NCBI RefSeq assembly: GCF_003627815.1
Contig: NZ_CP032698.1
Span: 5,146,001 to 5,210,000 of the forward strand
Reading direction: 5' to 3'
DNA: 64,000 bases
Origin: Streptomyces hundungensis
GTDB taxonomy: Bacteria; Actinomycetota; Actinomycetes; Streptomycetales; Streptomycetaceae
Below are positions 9,308-18,460 of the stretch, piece after piece. The notes under the pieces were generated by a model. The model saw only the letters and a program-made list of their open reading frames with translations. It was not told where the DNA came from and ran no database searches. Each line of letters opens with the position of its first letter. Position 1 is the first letter of the stretch. The translations under genes and the position numbers were made by a program.

Positions 9308-10459
9308 GTGACGTTCCCGGTAGTCGGCATGGTCGGCGGCGGTCAGCTCGCCCGCATGACCCACGAGGCGGGCATCCCCCTCGGCATCAGATTCAAGCTC
9401 CTCAGTGACACCCCGCAGGACTCGGCGGCCCAGGTGGTGAGCGAGGTCGTCGTCGGCGACTATCGCGACCTGGACACGCTGCGTGACTTCGCGCGCGGCT
9501 GTGACGTGATCACCTTCGATCACGAGCACGTGCCCACCGAACACCTGCGGGCCCTGGAAGCGGACGGCATCGTCGTGCGCCCGGGGCCCGACGCGTTGGT
9601 GCACGCCCACGACAAGGGGGTGATGCGCGCCAAGCTGAGCGCGATCGACGCCCCCTGCCCTCGCCACCGCATCGTGGCCGACCCGGCCGACGTGTCGCGG
9701 TTCGCCGCCGAGGGCGAGGGCTATCCCGTCATCCTCAAGACGGTCGTCGGCGGCTACGACGGCAAGGGCGTGTGGTTCGTACGCTCCGAGGCGGACGCGG
9801 CCGACGCCTTCAAGGCGGGCGTCGACGTCCTCGCCGAGGAGAAGGTGGACTTCGTACGGGAGCTGGCGGCCAACGTCGTCCGCTCGCCGCACGGCCAGGC
9901 GGTGGCCTACCCCGTCGTGGAGTCGATCCAGGTCGACGGCGTGTGCGACACGGTGATCGCCCCCGCCCCCGACCTCGACGACGAGCTGGCGGGCGAGGCC
10001 CAGCAGCTCGCCCTGCGCATCGCGTCCGAGCTCGGCGTCGTCGGCCACCTCGCGGTCGAGCTGTTCGAGACCCGCGACGCCGACGGTGTGCCGGGCATCC
10101 TCGTCAACGAGCTGGCGATGCGCCCGCACAACTCCGGCCACTGGACCCAGGACGGCGCGATCACCTCGCAGTTCGCCAACCACGTCCGTGCCGTCCTCGA
10201 CCTCCCCCTGGGCGACCCGCGCCCGCGGTCGAAGTGGACCGTGATGTGCAACGTGCTCGGCGGCGACTACCCGGACATGTACTACGCGTACCTGCACTGC
10301 ATGGCCCGCGACCCCCAGCTCAAGATCCACATGTATGGCAAGGACGTGAAGCCCGGCCGCAAGGTGGGCCACGTCAACACCTACGGCGACGATCTCGCGG
10401 AGGTCCGCGAGCGGGCCCGCCACGCGGCCGACTACCTCAGAGGAACGATCACCGAATGA
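9308..10459 (+). CDS. purK: 5-(carboxyamino)imidazole ribonucleotide synthase
   Basis: A 383-residue ATP-grasp enzyme that carboxylates AIR to N5-CAIR with ATP and bicarbonate in purine synthesis. The N-terminal [11 protein letters not shown] nucleotide-fold motif, the ATP-grasp core ([14 protein letters not shown]) and the C-terminal [14 protein letters not shown] region are typical of PurK. It overlaps purE by four bases (ATGA). The GTG start begins right after TGGAGGC, too close for a Shine-Dalgarno site, while TACCCT (9296-9301) sits 6 nt upstream. A leaderless transcript is therefore likely. Confidence 0.96.
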   Translation: MTFPVVGMVGGGQLARMTHEAGIPLGIRFKLLSDTPQDSAAQVVSEVVVGDYRDLDTLRDFARGCDVITFDHEHVPTEHLRALEADGIVVRPGPDALVHAHDKGVMRAKLSAIDAPCPRHRIVADPADVSRFAAEGEGYPVILKTVVGGYDGKGVWFVRSEADAADAFKAGVDVLAEEKVDFVRELAANVVRSPHGQAVAYPVVESIQVDGVCDTVIAPAPDLDDELAGEAQQLALRIASELGVVGHLAVELFETRDADGVPGILVNELAMRPHNSGHWTQDGAITSQFANHVRAVLDLPLGDPRPRSKWTVMCNVLGGDYPDMYYAYLHCMARDPQLKIHMYGKDVKPGRKVGHVNTYGDDLAEVRERARHAADYLRGTITE

Positions 10460-10995
10460 GCGCCACTCCTGTCAACGGTCCCGTCGTCGGCATCGTCATG
10501 GGTTCGGACTCCGACTGGCCGGTCATGGAGGCCGCCGCCAAGGCGCTCGACGAGTTCGAGATCCGCTACGAGGTCGACGTCGTCTCCGCGCACCGGATGC
10601 CGCGCGAAATGATCGCGTACGGCGAGGAGGCCGCGGGCCGCGGCCTCAAGGCGGTCATCGCGGGCGCGGGCGGCGCCGCCCACCTGCCGGGCATGCTCGC
10701 CTCGGTGACCCCGCTCCCGGTGATCGGCGTACCCGTGCCGCTGAAGTACCTCGACGGCATGGACTCGCTCCTGTCCATCGTGCAGATGCCGGCCGGGGTG
10801 CCGGTCGCGACCGTCTCGGTCGGCGGCGCGCGCAACGCGGGCCTGCTCGCGGCCCGCATCCTCGCCACCCACGACGCCGAACTCCTCACCCGCATGCGGG
10901 AGTTCCAGCAGGAGCTGAACGACCAGGCCACCGAGAAGGGCAAGCGGCTGCGGACGAAGGTCGAGGGTTCGGGCGCCTTCGGATTCGGAAAGTGA
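10456..10995 (+). CDS. purE: N5-carboxyaminoimidazole ribonucleotide mutase
   Basis: A 179-residue class I PurE, converting N5-CAIR to CAIR immediately after PurK. Signature stretches are [14 protein letters not shown] (residues about 13-26), SAHRMP (about 45-50) and [13 protein letters not shown] (about 74-86). The start overlaps the purK stop (ATGA), so the two are translationally coupled. Length is normal, with a short C-terminal extension. The downstream dipeptidase starts within a few bases of its stop and may be co-transcribed. Confidence 0.97.
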   Translation: MSATPVNGPVVGIVMGSDSDWPVMEAAAKALDEFEIRYEVDVVSAHRMPREMIAYGEEAAGRGLKAVIAGAGGAAHLPGMLASVTPLPVIGVPVPLKYLDGMDSLLSIVQMPAGVPVATVSVGGARNAGLLAARILATHDAELLTRMREFQQELNDQATEKGKRLRTKVEGSGAFGFGK

Positions 10996-11000
10996 CTCCC

Positions 11001-12179
11001 ATGAGCCACCTCGACGAAGCCCGCGCCCTGCTCGCCCGTCACCCCGTGGTCGACGGCCACAACGACCTCCCCTGGGCGCTGCGCGAGCAGACCCGCTACG
11101 ACCTGGACCGCTGCGACCTGGCGACCGACCTCACCGGCCGCACCCACACCGACCTCGCCCGGCTGCGGTCCGGCGGGGTCGGGGCGCAGTTCTGGTCCGT
11201 GTACGTACGCAGCGACCTGGCGGGCGACGAGGCGGTCAGCGCCACCCTGGAGCAGATCGACTGCGTCGACCAGATGCTGGCGCGCTACCCGTGCGAACTG
11301 GTGCCCGCGCTCACCGCCGACGACATGGAGGCGGCGCGCGCCGAGGGCCGCATCGCCTCGCTCAAGGGCGCCGAGGGCGGCCACTCGATCAACAACTCCC
11401 TCGCCACGCTGCGCGCGCTGTACGCGCTCGGCGTGCGGTACATGACCCTGACCCACAACGACAACCTGCCGTGGGCGGACTCGGCGACCGACGTGCCGAA
11501 CGTGGGCGGGCTCTCGCCGTTCGGCCACGAGGTCGTCCGCGAGATGAACCGCATCGGCATGCTGGTGGACCTCTCGCACGTCGCGGCGACGACGATGCGG
11601 GACGCGCTGTCCACGTCCGTGGCCCCCGTGATCTTCTCGCACTCCTCCGCGCGGGCGATCTGCGACCACCCGCGCAACATCCCGGACGACGTGCTGGCCC
11701 AGCTCCCCGGCAACGGCGGCGTGGCGATGGTGACCTTCGTGCCGAAGTTCATCCTCCCCGCGGCGGTGGCGTGGACCCAGGCCGCCGACGAGAACCTGCG
11801 GGCGCACGGCCTCCACCACCTGGACGCCTCGCCGGAGGCGATGAAGCTCCACGAGGCGTTCGAGGCGGCGAACCCGCGGCCGATCGCCACGGCCGCGACG
11901 GTCGCCGACCACCTGGACCACATGCGGGAGGTGGCGGGTGTCGACCACATCGGCATCGGCGGCGACTTCGACGGCACGGCGTTCACCCCGTCCGGCCTGG
12001 ACGACGTCTCCGGCTACCCGAACCTGGTGGCCGAGCTGCTCTCCCGGGGCTGGTCCTCGGCGGACCTTGCGAAGCTGACGTGGTCGAACGCGGTGCGGGT
12101 GCTGCGCGACGCGGAGTCCGTGTCGCGGGAGCTCCGCGTTCTCCGAGGCCCCTCGAACGCGACCCTGCCCCCCGCCTAA
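11001..12179 (+). CDS. Membrane-dipeptidase-family (M19) metallopeptidase
   Basis: A 392-residue peptidase M19 (renal dipeptidase) enzyme, expected to hydrolyse dipeptides with a binuclear zinc site. All family metal and substrate positions are visible: DGHNDLPW (His and Asp), EGGHSI (bridging Glu), [11 protein letters not shown] (His), DLSHVA (His), FSHSSARA (His), HPRN (Arg) and GIGGDFDG (Asp). I chose the ATG because GGAAAG lies 9 nt upstream; a GTG at 10992 overlapping the purE stop is the alternative. There is no signal peptide, so it is probably cytoplasmic. Its degenerate paralogue lies at 12901-14055. Confidence 0.93.
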   Translation: MSHLDEARALLARHPVVDGHNDLPWALREQTRYDLDRCDLATDLTGRTHTDLARLRSGGVGAQFWSVYVRSDLAGDEAVSATLEQIDCVDQMLARYPCELVPALTADDMEAARAEGRIASLKGAEGGHSINNSLATLRALYALGVRYMTLTHNDNLPWADSATDVPNVGGLSPFGHEVVREMNRIGMLVDLSHVAATTMRDALSTSVAPVIFSHSSARAICDHPRNIPDDVLAQLPGNGGVAMVTFVPKFILPAAVAWTQAADENLRAHGLHHLDASPEAMKLHEAFEAANPRPIATAATVADHLDHMREVAGVDHIGIGGDFDGTAFTPSGLDDVSGYPNLVAELLSRGWSSADLAKLTWSNAVRVLRDAESVSRELRVLRGPSNATLPPA

Positions 12180-12214
12180 CCCCCGGGCCACCCCCCACAC
12201 CGGGGGCGGCCCGG

Positions 12215-12830
12215 CCCCCTCTTCGCGCAGTTCCCCGCGCCCCCAGCCCCCGGTCACACGCGGACCGCACCCGCGTTTTGCGCAGTTCCCCGCGCCCCTA
12301 ACCCGCCTTCGTGTGCGGACCGTGCTCGCTTCTCGCGCAGTTCCTCGCGCCCCTTAACTGCTCGGTGCTGGTCAGCACCTCAGCCTGTCATGGGGGTCCC
12401 CCCTGGCCCTTAAGGCCTTGGGGGAGATTGAGGACGAGCGCCCTTCAGGCGCGAACGGGGGTGCAGGGGGCGGACCCCCCGCGGGGGTCTGGGGCGCAGC
12501 CCCAGGGCTCAGCCGATTCAACCCGCCGCACGGGTGGGCGGGTGGGCAAACCCGCAGGGGTCTGGGGCGGAGCCCCAGGGCTCAGCCCGTTCAACGCGCC
12601 GCACGGGCGGGTGGGTGGGAGAACCCGTGGGGTCTGGGGCGGAGCCCCAGGGGCTGGACCTTTCAACCCGCTGCACGGGCGGGTGGGTGGGCAGACGCCT
12701 GGGGTCTGGGGCGGAGCCCCGGGGGCCGGGCTATCCAACCCCGTCACGGGTGGGCGGGTGGGCGAACCCGCGGAGCCCCAGGGGGCCGGGGGCTGGGCGG
12801 AGCCCAGGGGGTCCCCCGAACGCGCCGTCC
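12215..12830. repeat. Repeat block I: arrays of hairpin and CGCAGTTCCCCGCGCCCC elements
   Basis: This 0.7-kb gap is filled by repeats. Three copies of GCGCAGTTCCCCGCGCCCC-type sequence lie near 12225, 12279 and 12333. A 35-nt palindromic element lies at 12391-12425. Four CTGGGGCGGAGCCCCAG-type hairpins lie at 12489, 12562, 12634 and 12706, spaced 72-73 bp with G-rich CGGGTGGGTGGG linkers. Reading frames across it (such as 12311-12856) merely reflect the near-72-bp period and are not taken as genes. Related blocks occur at 36240-36640 and 49956-50320. Confidence 0.8.
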
Positions 12831-12900
12831 GCCGTGAAGTCCCCGCCCCGCCATGACACCGTGTCGATACTGCCGTCACCGCCGACCCCGGGAGCCCGTC

Positions 12901-14055
12901 ATGGCAGATTTGCAGGACGACCCCCAGACCACCTCGGCGGTCGGCGAGCTCGAACCGCCGACCTCCGCACCACCTCCCGCCCCGCCCGACCCCGACCCCG
13001 TACCCGACCCGGACGCCGGCGACGACTGCCTCGACCGCGCCCGCAGCCTGCTCGCCGCGCACCCCGTGGCGGACGGGCACAACACCCTGGCGAAAGCCCT
13101 CGCACAGGCCCCCTGGCACGATCTGGAGATCGGCGAGAGCTCCCTCGACACGGACATCCCCCGGCTGAGGGCCGGCGGCGTAGGCGCGCAGTTCTGGGCG
13201 CTGACCGCCGAGCCGGGATGCCCCGACCCGGCCGGCGCCACCCTGGAGCGCCTGGACCGGATCCGTACCCTGATCGCCTCCTGCCCGGCCTGGCTGCGCC
13301 TGGCGCTCACCGCGGGCGACCTCGCGGACGCCCGCAACTGCGGCCGCATCGCCTCGTTCCTGGGCCCCGTGGCCGCGCACGCCCTCGGCAACTCGCTCGG
13401 CACGCTGCGGGCGTACCACCTCCTCGGGGTACGGGCCCTCGCGCTGACCCCCGGCACCCCCTGGACCGAGCCGGGCCTGTCCCGCTTCGGCCTGGAAGTG
13501 GTGCGCGAGTCCAACCGGCTCGGGATACTGCTGGACCTCTCCGGCGCCACCCCCGCCACCTGGCGCCGCACCATCGACTCGTCCAAGGCCCCGGCGCTGC
13601 TCTCCCGCTCGGCGGCGGCCTCCCTCACCAAGCACCCCCTGAACGCCTCCGACGACCTGCTCGCCGCGATCGGCGAGCACGGCGGGGTCTGCCTGGTGAG
13701 CTTCGCCCCGGACCAGATCGAACGGACCGGCCCGGCCGTCTCCGTACGCGAGGTGGCCGACCACGTCGAGCGCGTACGCGAGGTGGCCGGGGCCGCCCAT
13801 GTGGGGCTCTCGGGGACGTACGGACTGACCACCGGCGCCCCCCGCACCTCCGGCCTCGAGGACGCCTCCTGCTATCCCACCCTGATCGCCGAACTCCTCG
13901 GCCGGGGCTGGACTGAATCCGAGATCGCGGCGCTGACCTGGGAGAACCTGACCCGGGTGGTCCGGGACGTGGAGTTCAGCGCCCGCGCCACCGCCCCACG
14001 AAGAGCCGCGTCGACCGCCACCATCGAGGACCTCGACGGGCCGGTGGGGGACTAG
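12901..14055 (+). CDS. Dipeptidase-family (M19) paralogue lacking metal ligands; probable pseudoenzyme
   Basis: A 384-residue relative of the neighbouring dipeptidase, colinear with it from HPVADGHNTL to the C-terminus. The start is the ATG with GGGAG 6 nt upstream; an in-frame ATG at 12853 is less likely. It adds about 45 residues of Pro/Asp-rich N-terminus. Compared with the paralogue, the zinc Asp is Thr (DGHNTL), the bridging Glu is Val (GPVAAH), the substrate His is Pro (LTPGTPW), both later His ligands are lost (DLSGAT, LSRSAA), and the Asp of GDFDG is Thr (SGTYGL). Hydrolase activity is therefore unlikely, yet the frame is intact. A binding or regulatory role is possible. Confidence 0.85.
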   Translation: MADLQDDPQTTSAVGELEPPTSAPPPAPPDPDPVPDPDAGDDCLDRARSLLAAHPVADGHNTLAKALAQAPWHDLEIGESSLDTDIPRLRAGGVGAQFWALTAEPGCPDPAGATLERLDRIRTLIASCPAWLRLALTAGDLADARNCGRIASFLGPVAAHALGNSLGTLRAYHLLGVRALALTPGTPWTEPGLSRFGLEVVRESNRLGILLDLSGATPATWRRTIDSSKAPALLSRSAAASLTKHPLNASDDLLAAIGEHGGVCLVSFAPDQIERTGPAVSVREVADHVERVREVAGAAHVGLSGTYGLTTGAPRTSGLEDASCYPTLIAELLGRGWTESEIAALTWENLTRVVRDVEFSARATAPRRAASTATIEDLDGPVGD

Positions 14056-14116
14056 CCCGGAGCCCGGACCCCGGAGCCCCGGCCCCGGAGCCCCGGCCCC
14101 GTACAGCCGAACAGCC

Positions 14117-15442
14117 CTAGGCGCGCGGGCGGCCCATCGCGCGGTAGGTCCAGCCCGCCTCCCGCCAGGTGACCGGGTCCAGCGCGTTGCGTCCGTCCAG
14201 GATGATCCGGGTGGCCGCGGCCTCGGCCAGCTCGGCGGGGTCGAGATCGCGGAACTCGCGCCACTCGGTCAGGTGCAGCACGACATCGGCGCCGCGCACC
14301 GCCTCGACGGCGCTCGGCGCGTACCCCAGCGTCGGAAAGAGGCGGCGGGCGTTGTCCATGCCCTTGGGGTCGTACACCGTGACCTGGCCGCCCTGGAGGT
14401 GGATCTGACCGGCGACGTTCAGAGCGGGGGAGTCCCGTACGTCGTCGGAGTCGGGCTTGAAGGTGGCGCCGAGCACGGCGACCCGCTTGCCGAGGAAGGT
14501 CTCGCCGCCCACCGCCTCGCGGGCCAGCTCCACCATGTGGCCGCGGCGGCGCATGTTGACGGAGTCGACCTCGCGCAGGAAGGTCAGCGCCTGGTCGGCA
14601 CCGAGCTCGCCGGCCCGCGCCATGAACGCCCGGATGTCCTTGGGCAGACAGCCGCCGCCGAAGCCGATGCCGGCCCGCAGGAACTTCTTTCCGATCCGGT
14701 CGTCGTGGCCGATGGCCTCGGCGAGCTTGACCACGTCGCCGTCGGCGGCCTCGCACACCTCGGCCATGGCGTTGATGAAGGAGATCTTGGTGGCGAGGAA
14801 GGAGTTGGCCGCGGTCTTGACCAGCTCCGCGGTCGGGAAGTCGGTCACCACGAACGGCGAGCCCTCGCCGACGGGCCCCGCGTACACCTCGCGAAGCAGC
14901 TTCTCGGCGCGCTCGCTCTCCACGCCGACCACGATCCGGTCGGGGTGCAGGGTGTCGTCGACGGCGAAGCCCTCGCGCAGGAACTCCGGGTTCCATGCCA
15001 GCTCCACGTTCTCGGGCAGCACGGCCGCGAGCCGGGCCGCCGAGCCGACCGGCACCGTGGACTTGCCCACGACCAGCGCGCCGTCGCGCAGGTGCGGGGC
15101 GAGCGAGCCGAAGGCGGACTCGACGTAGCTCATGTCGCAGGCGTACTCACCGTGCTTCTGCGGGGTGTTCACGCAGACGAAGTGGACGTCGCCGAACGCG
15201 CCGACCTCCTCGAAGGAGGTGGTGAAGCGCAGCCGGCCGCTCGATCCCTCGATGCCCGCGACGTGCTTGCGCAGCAGCTCCTCCAGGCCCGGCTCGTACA
15301 TCGGGACACGTCCCTGGCCCAGCATCTCGATCTTCTCGGGGACCACGTCAAGGCCCAGCACCTCGAATCCCAGCTCCGCCATGGCCGCGGCATGGGTGGC
15401 TCCGAGGTATCCGGTGCCGATCACGGTGAGCTTGAGGGCCAT
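14117..15442 (-). CDS. UDP-glucose/GDP-mannose dehydrogenase family protein
   Basis: A 441-residue NAD-dependent sugar-nucleotide dehydrogenase, most likely UDP-glucose 6-dehydrogenase forming UDP-glucuronate. The N-terminal Rossmann motif GTGYLG (about 8-13), the catalytic Cys in GFGGGCLPKDI and the C-terminal domain (VLGATFKPDSDDVRDSPAL) are all present. AGGAG 7 nt before the ATG supports the start. It is transcribed alone, convergent to the dipeptidase paralogue. The product could feed uronic-acid-containing envelope polymers; the exact substrate cannot be read from the sequence. Confidence 0.92.
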   Translation of the reverse strand: MALKLTVIGTGYLGATHAAAMAELGFEVLGLDVVPEKIEMLGQGRVPMYEPGLEELLRKHVAGIEGSSGRLRFTTSFEEVGAFGDVHFVCVNTPQKHGEYACDMSYVESAFGSLAPHLRDGALVVGKSTVPVGSAARLAAVLPENVELAWNPEFLREGFAVDDTLHPDRIVVGVESERAEKLLREVYAGPVGEGSPFVVTDFPTAELVKTAANSFLATKISFINAMAEVCEAADGDVVKLAEAIGHDDRIGKKFLRAGIGFGGGCLPKDIRAFMARAGELGADQALTFLREVDSVNMRRRGHMVELAREAVGGETFLGKRVAVLGATFKPDSDDVRDSPALNVAGQIHLQGGQVTVYDPKGMDNARRLFPTLGYAPSAVEAVRGADVVLHLTEWREFRDLDPAELAEAAATRIILDGRNALDPVTWREAGWTYRAMGRPRA

Positions 15443-15600
15443 GCGGTGCTCCTGGAAGTGCGGGCTCGGGAGGCGGGCTCGGGAGGCGGGCTCGGGCGTG
15501 GGGGCGACAAACGCGCGGCCCGAGCATAGTCGGGCCCGGGCGGGCCCCCTTTTCCGGCTGTCGCCAAGCTCACGTATGCCGGAGGGGCCCCTGCCCCCTA

Positions 15601-15632
15601 AAATTAGGTTACTTAACGGTAGTTAGCGTCCC
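15601..15632 (+). promoter_or_regulatory. AT-rich promoter or operator before acyl-CoA dehydrogenase
   Basis: A conspicuously AT-rich stretch, containing TTAGGTTACTTAACGGTAG, lies 20-45 nt before the TTG start in otherwise very GC-rich DNA. It contains partly repeated TTA/TAA units and may be the promoter plus the site of a fatty-acid-responsive regulator. No clear -10/-35 pair can be fixed. Confidence 0.35.
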
Positions 15633-15649
15633 TTGGGGAGTGACAGACC

Positions 15650-16825
15650 TTGGCCGGAACGGCTGGAAACGCAGGAAACGCAGGGTTCGACCTGTACCGC
15701 CCGTCCGAGGAGCACGACATGCTCCGCGACGCCATCCGCTCGCTCTCCGAGGCCAAGATCGGTCCGTACGCGGCCGAGGTGGACGAGCAGGCCCGCTTCC
15801 CCCGGGAGGCGCTCGACGCGCTGGTCGCCAACGACCTGCACGCCGTGCACGTGCCGGAGGAGTACGGCGGCGCCGGAGCCGACGCCCTCGCGACCGTCAT
15901 CGTGATCGAGGAGGTCGCGCGTGTCTGCGCCTCCTCCTCCCTGATCCCGGCCGTGAACAAGCTCGGCTCGCTCCCGGTGATCCTCTCCGGCTCCGAGGAG
16001 CTGAAGAAGAAGTACCTGGGCCCGCTGGCCAAGGGCGAGGGCATGTTCTCGTACTGCCTCTCCGAGCCGGACGCGGGCTCGGACGCCGCGGGCATGAAGA
16101 CGAAGGCCGTCCGTGACGGGGACTTCTGGGTCCTCAACGGCGTGAAGCGCTGGATCACCAACGCGGGCGAGTCCGAGTACTACACGGTCATGGCCGTGAC
16201 CGACCCGGAGAAGCGCTCCAAGGGCATCAGCGCCTTCGTCGTCGAGAAGTCGGACGAGGGCGTCTCCTTCGGCGCCCCCGAGAAGAAGCTCGGCATCAAG
16301 GGCTCGCCGACCCGTGAGGTCTACCTCGACAACGTCCGCATCCCCGCCGACCGCATGATCGGCGAGGAGGGCACCGGCTTCGCGACCGCCATGAAGACCC
16401 TGGACCACACCCGCATCACCATCGCGGCCCAGGCCCTCGGCATCGCGCAGGGCGCCCTCGACTACGCCAAGGGCTACGTCCAGGAGCGCAAGCAGTTCGG
16501 CAAGGCGATCGCCGACTTCCAGGGCATCCAGTTCATGCTGGCCGACATGGCCATGAAGCTGGAGGCGGCCCGCCAGCTCACGTACTCGGCCGCCGCCAAG
16601 TCCGAGCGCCTCGACTCCGACCTGACGTTCTTCGGCGCCGCCGCCAAGTGCTTCGCCTCCGACGTCGCCATGGAGATCACCACGGACGCGGTCCAGCTCC
16701 TGGGCGGCTACGGCTACACCCGCGACTACCCGGTCGAGCGCATGATGCGCGACGCGAAGATCACCCAGATCTACGAGGGCACGAACCAGGTCCAGCGCAT
16801 CGTGATGTCCCGCAACCTGCCGTAA
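15650..16825 (+). CDS. Acyl-CoA dehydrogenase
   Basis: A 391-residue flavoprotein of the acyl-CoA dehydrogenase family, oxidising acyl-CoA thioesters to trans-2-enoyl-CoA with FAD. Visible landmarks are YCLSEPDAGSDAAGMKT (FAD/substrate region, about 125-140), WITNAGESEYY and the C-terminal IYEGTNQVQRIVMSR containing the catalytic Glu. I take the TTG start of MAGTAGNAG because GGGGAG lies about 10 nt upstream and no in-frame ATG or GTG occurs before the conserved region. It is transcribed alone. Chain-length preference (short-chain or branched) cannot be told. Confidence 0.93.
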   Translation: MAGTAGNAGNAGFDLYRPSEEHDMLRDAIRSLSEAKIGPYAAEVDEQARFPREALDALVANDLHAVHVPEEYGGAGADALATVIVIEEVARVCASSSLIPAVNKLGSLPVILSGSEELKKKYLGPLAKGEGMFSYCLSEPDAGSDAAGMKTKAVRDGDFWVLNGVKRWITNAGESEYYTVMAVTDPEKRSKGISAFVVEKSDEGVSFGAPEKKLGIKGSPTREVYLDNVRIPADRMIGEEGTGFATAMKTLDHTRITIAAQALGIAQGALDYAKGYVQERKQFGKAIADFQGIQFMLADMAMKLEAARQLTYSAAAKSERLDSDLTFFGAAAKCFASDVAMEITTDAVQLLGGYGYTRDYPVERMMRDAKITQIYEGTNQVQRIVMSRNLP

Positions 16826-16848
16826 CGGCCCCCTGCCCCACCCACAAC

Positions 16849-16880
16849 GGCCCCCGGCCTCCGGCGTCACGCCGGGGGCC
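16849..16880. terminator. Terminator hairpin between convergent genes
   Basis: An inverted repeat, GGCCCCCGGC / GCCGGGGGCC, with a 12-nt loop lies between the acyl-CoA dehydrogenase and methyltransferase stops, followed by GGGGTTCTTT. Confidence 0.75.
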
Positions 16881-16903
16881 GGGGTTCTTTCGCCCGGCGG
16901 GTT

Positions 16904-18010
16904 CTACGGCCGGCCGATGACGTTGTGCGGATCATCCAGCCACACCCGTTGCCCATCGCCGTCGACCGACAGCCCGAACCGTGAGCGCTCCGGCTTCCCC
17001 AGCTCATGCCACCCGAGGAACGCGGTTCGCACTTCCGCCCACAGCGCGCGGGGGCCGTACTGCTCGACCTCGTACGTCGTCGCATCGGGCAGGTATTCCA
17101 CGGTGGCCCACGACTGCCTGTCGTCGGAGAAGAGCCACAGAGTGGCTTCCCCGCTGTCGTCGCCCGCGTCACACCACCGGTACCAGGCATCGGTGACGGT
17201 CAGGCTGGTGAAGAACGCCGGGGCGTCCTGGATGACGTTCTGCGGAGCGATGTCGGTCGTGCTCTTCGCTCCCTCCTCCTGGTGGTACAGCTCCGAGATG
17301 CGTCCCGCTCCGGCCCGGTGCGAGCGGTCCCACATGAAGGCGGGACGGCCGGAAAACCCGCCCCGCGCTTCGCCGTTGACCACGTCGAGCGTCGCGAAGG
17401 AACCGCTGAAGAAGCTACTGCCCCACGGGGTGACGATCCGTCCCGAGGGACACTGCGCCGGCCAAGCGCGCGGGATCTCTCGAACGGTGCATGTGCAGAT
17501 GATCCGCCGGTAAGGAGCACCTCCCGCGCACCCGTGGCAGCCGTCGCCGACCAGCACCGTCGGGCGGAAGCCGGCGTGTTCCAGGTTCTGTCGTGCGAGC
17601 GCCGCCACTGTCGCGTCCACCTCCACGCTGAACACGTTGCGGTCGCCCAACCGATGCGAGAGCCAAGCCGCGTTGTAGCCGGTGCCCGTGCCGATTTCCA
17701 ACACCGTGTCGCCGTCGCGCACTTCGAGCAGTCCGAGCATGTCGAGCATGATCGAGGGCATCGACGATGACGACGTGGACAACCGGAACGCCCCCTTTGG
17801 GGTCTCCCGTCCGTCGTTCACCTGCGTGACCACCGGCACGTCGCTGTAGACCACCTGTGCCCAGGCTTCGGGCTCGGCGCCGAAGTCACCGCCCTCGAAG
17901 ACGTCGGGGATGAACAGGGCGCGATCCACTGAGGCAACGGTGTGTCGCCACTCCCGCGGCACGGCGTTCTTGCCCTCCAGGCACTCGACGAGATGTCGCT
18001 GGCCGGCCAT
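16904..18010 (-). CDS. PIMT-like methyltransferase of the ATP-grasp peptide maturation type
   Basis: A 368-residue SAM-dependent methyltransferase related to protein-L-isoaspartate O-methyltransferases. The SAM motif I is VLEIGTGTG (103-111), and a Ser-rich STSSSSMPS stretch (about 79-86) occupies the usual isoaspartate-binding position. The C-terminal 150 residues form an extra domain. The sequence style fits the methyltransferases accompanying ATP-grasp-modified peptides in Streptomyces, but no ATP-grasp gene is in this window. Six bases separate it from a 36-residue peptide gene, so that peptide is an obvious candidate substrate or partner (inference). The ATG start is at the expected place for the family. 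It is the last gene of the duplicated island. Confidence 0.82.
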   Translation of the reverse strand: MAGQRHLVECLEGKNAVPREWRHTVASVDRALFIPDVFEGGDFGAEPEAWAQVVYSDVPVVTQVNDGRETPKGAFRLSTSSSSMPSIMLDMLGLLEVRDGDTVLEIGTGTGYNAAWLSHRLGDRNVFSVEVDATVAALARQNLEHAGFRPTVLVGDGCHGCAGGAPYRRIICTCTVREIPRAWPAQCPSGRIVTPWGSSFFSGSFATLDVVNGEARGGFSGRPAFMWDRSHRAGAGRISELYHQEEGAKSTTDIAPQNVIQDAPAFFTSLTVTDAWYRWCDAGDDSGEATLWLFSDDRQSWATVEYLPDATTYEVEQYGPRALWAEVRTAFLGWHELGKPERSRFGLSVDGDGQRVWLDDPHNVIGRP

Positions 18011-18016
18011 GTGCCC

Positions 18017-18127
18017 TCATTTCTTCGGCGGCTCGTACGGCTTGGTCGGTCCCGGCGGCCTGTCGCGGTGGCCGTCACTGTCGGAGGTGTCCGGCTTCCC
18101 GGAGTGGTCGCCGCCCTTCTTGCCCAT
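18017..18127 (-). CDS. 36-residue Asp/Lys/Pro-rich peptide
   Basis: A small gene upstream of the methyltransferase. The ATG has GAGG about 5 nt upstream and follows the 78-residue gene by 7 bp, so it is part of the operon. The peptide starts MGKKGGDHSGKPDTSDSDG and ends with three Pro-rich clusters and KK. It has four Asp near the middle, including an Asp18-Gly19 pair, the dipeptide most prone to isoaspartate formation. No hydrophobic segment or Cys is present. A related segment without an ATG lies at 20324-20398. It could be a modified peptide, but nothing proves that. Confidence 0.6.
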   Translation of the reverse strand: MGKKGGDHSGKPDTSDSDGHRDRPPGPTKPYEPPKK

Positions 18128-18134
18128 GGCGTCC

Positions 18135-18371
18135 TCACTCGCCTTGTGGACGGGGCGAGTTGGGGCGCGGCTTCGCGTGGGGGTGGTTCCGTACCTCCGC
18201 CGCGGCGTCATAGGCCGCACTCCACTTCTGTGCCGCCTTGGCTTCCGCCAACTCCCGTACCAGGGCCGCACAGACACCGCACCCCTTTGCCGGAGTGCAG
18301 TCATACAGATAGGCCTCCACCGCACCGGCCAACTCCACGGGCGGCCGTGGGTACGTGAACGGAGTTGTCAT
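18135..18371 (-). CDS. 78-residue conserved protein with C-x5-C-x2-C
   Basis: A small protein (MTTPFTYPRPPVELAGAVEA at the start) with Cys25, Cys31 and Cys34 in a DCTPxKGCGxCAAL motif followed by a charged helix. A strong AGGAGGGG site precedes the ATG at about 5 nt. Its copy at 20406-20642 has the same length and is about 80-85% identical by eye, far more than the other cassette members. The cysteines could bind zinc or an iron-sulfur centre. I do not recognise a named function; it accompanies the HTH regulator gene on the same strand. Confidence 0.8.
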   Translation of the reverse strand: MTTPFTYPRPPVELAGAVEAYLYDCTPAKGCGVCAALVRELAEAKAAQKWSAAYDAAAEVRNHPHAKPRPNSPRPQGE

Positions 18372-18440
18372 GGCTTCCCCTCCTCGGTGGGACTGTCGTG
18401 TCAGAACCGTAGGAAGGGAGAAGGCGCGGCGGGGCCGATG

Positions 18441-18457
18441 TTGCACGACGTTGTACG
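18441..18457 (-). promoter_or_regulatory. Direct-repeat operator candidate (copy 1)
   Basis: On the plus strand TTGCACG and TTGTACG stand 10 bp apart, between the HTH-gene stop and the 78-residue gene start. The same arrangement occurs at 20713-20729 in the paralogous cassette. One helical turn of spacing fits binding by the nearby HTH regulator (inference). Confidence 0.5.
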
Positions 18458-18460
18458 CCT

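Noticed and set aside
12311..12856. Open frames encoding GVWGGAPG-type repeats
   Set aside because: They are produced by near-72-bp-spaced noncoding hairpins, with no ribosome site, signal or domain; three frames are open in parallel.
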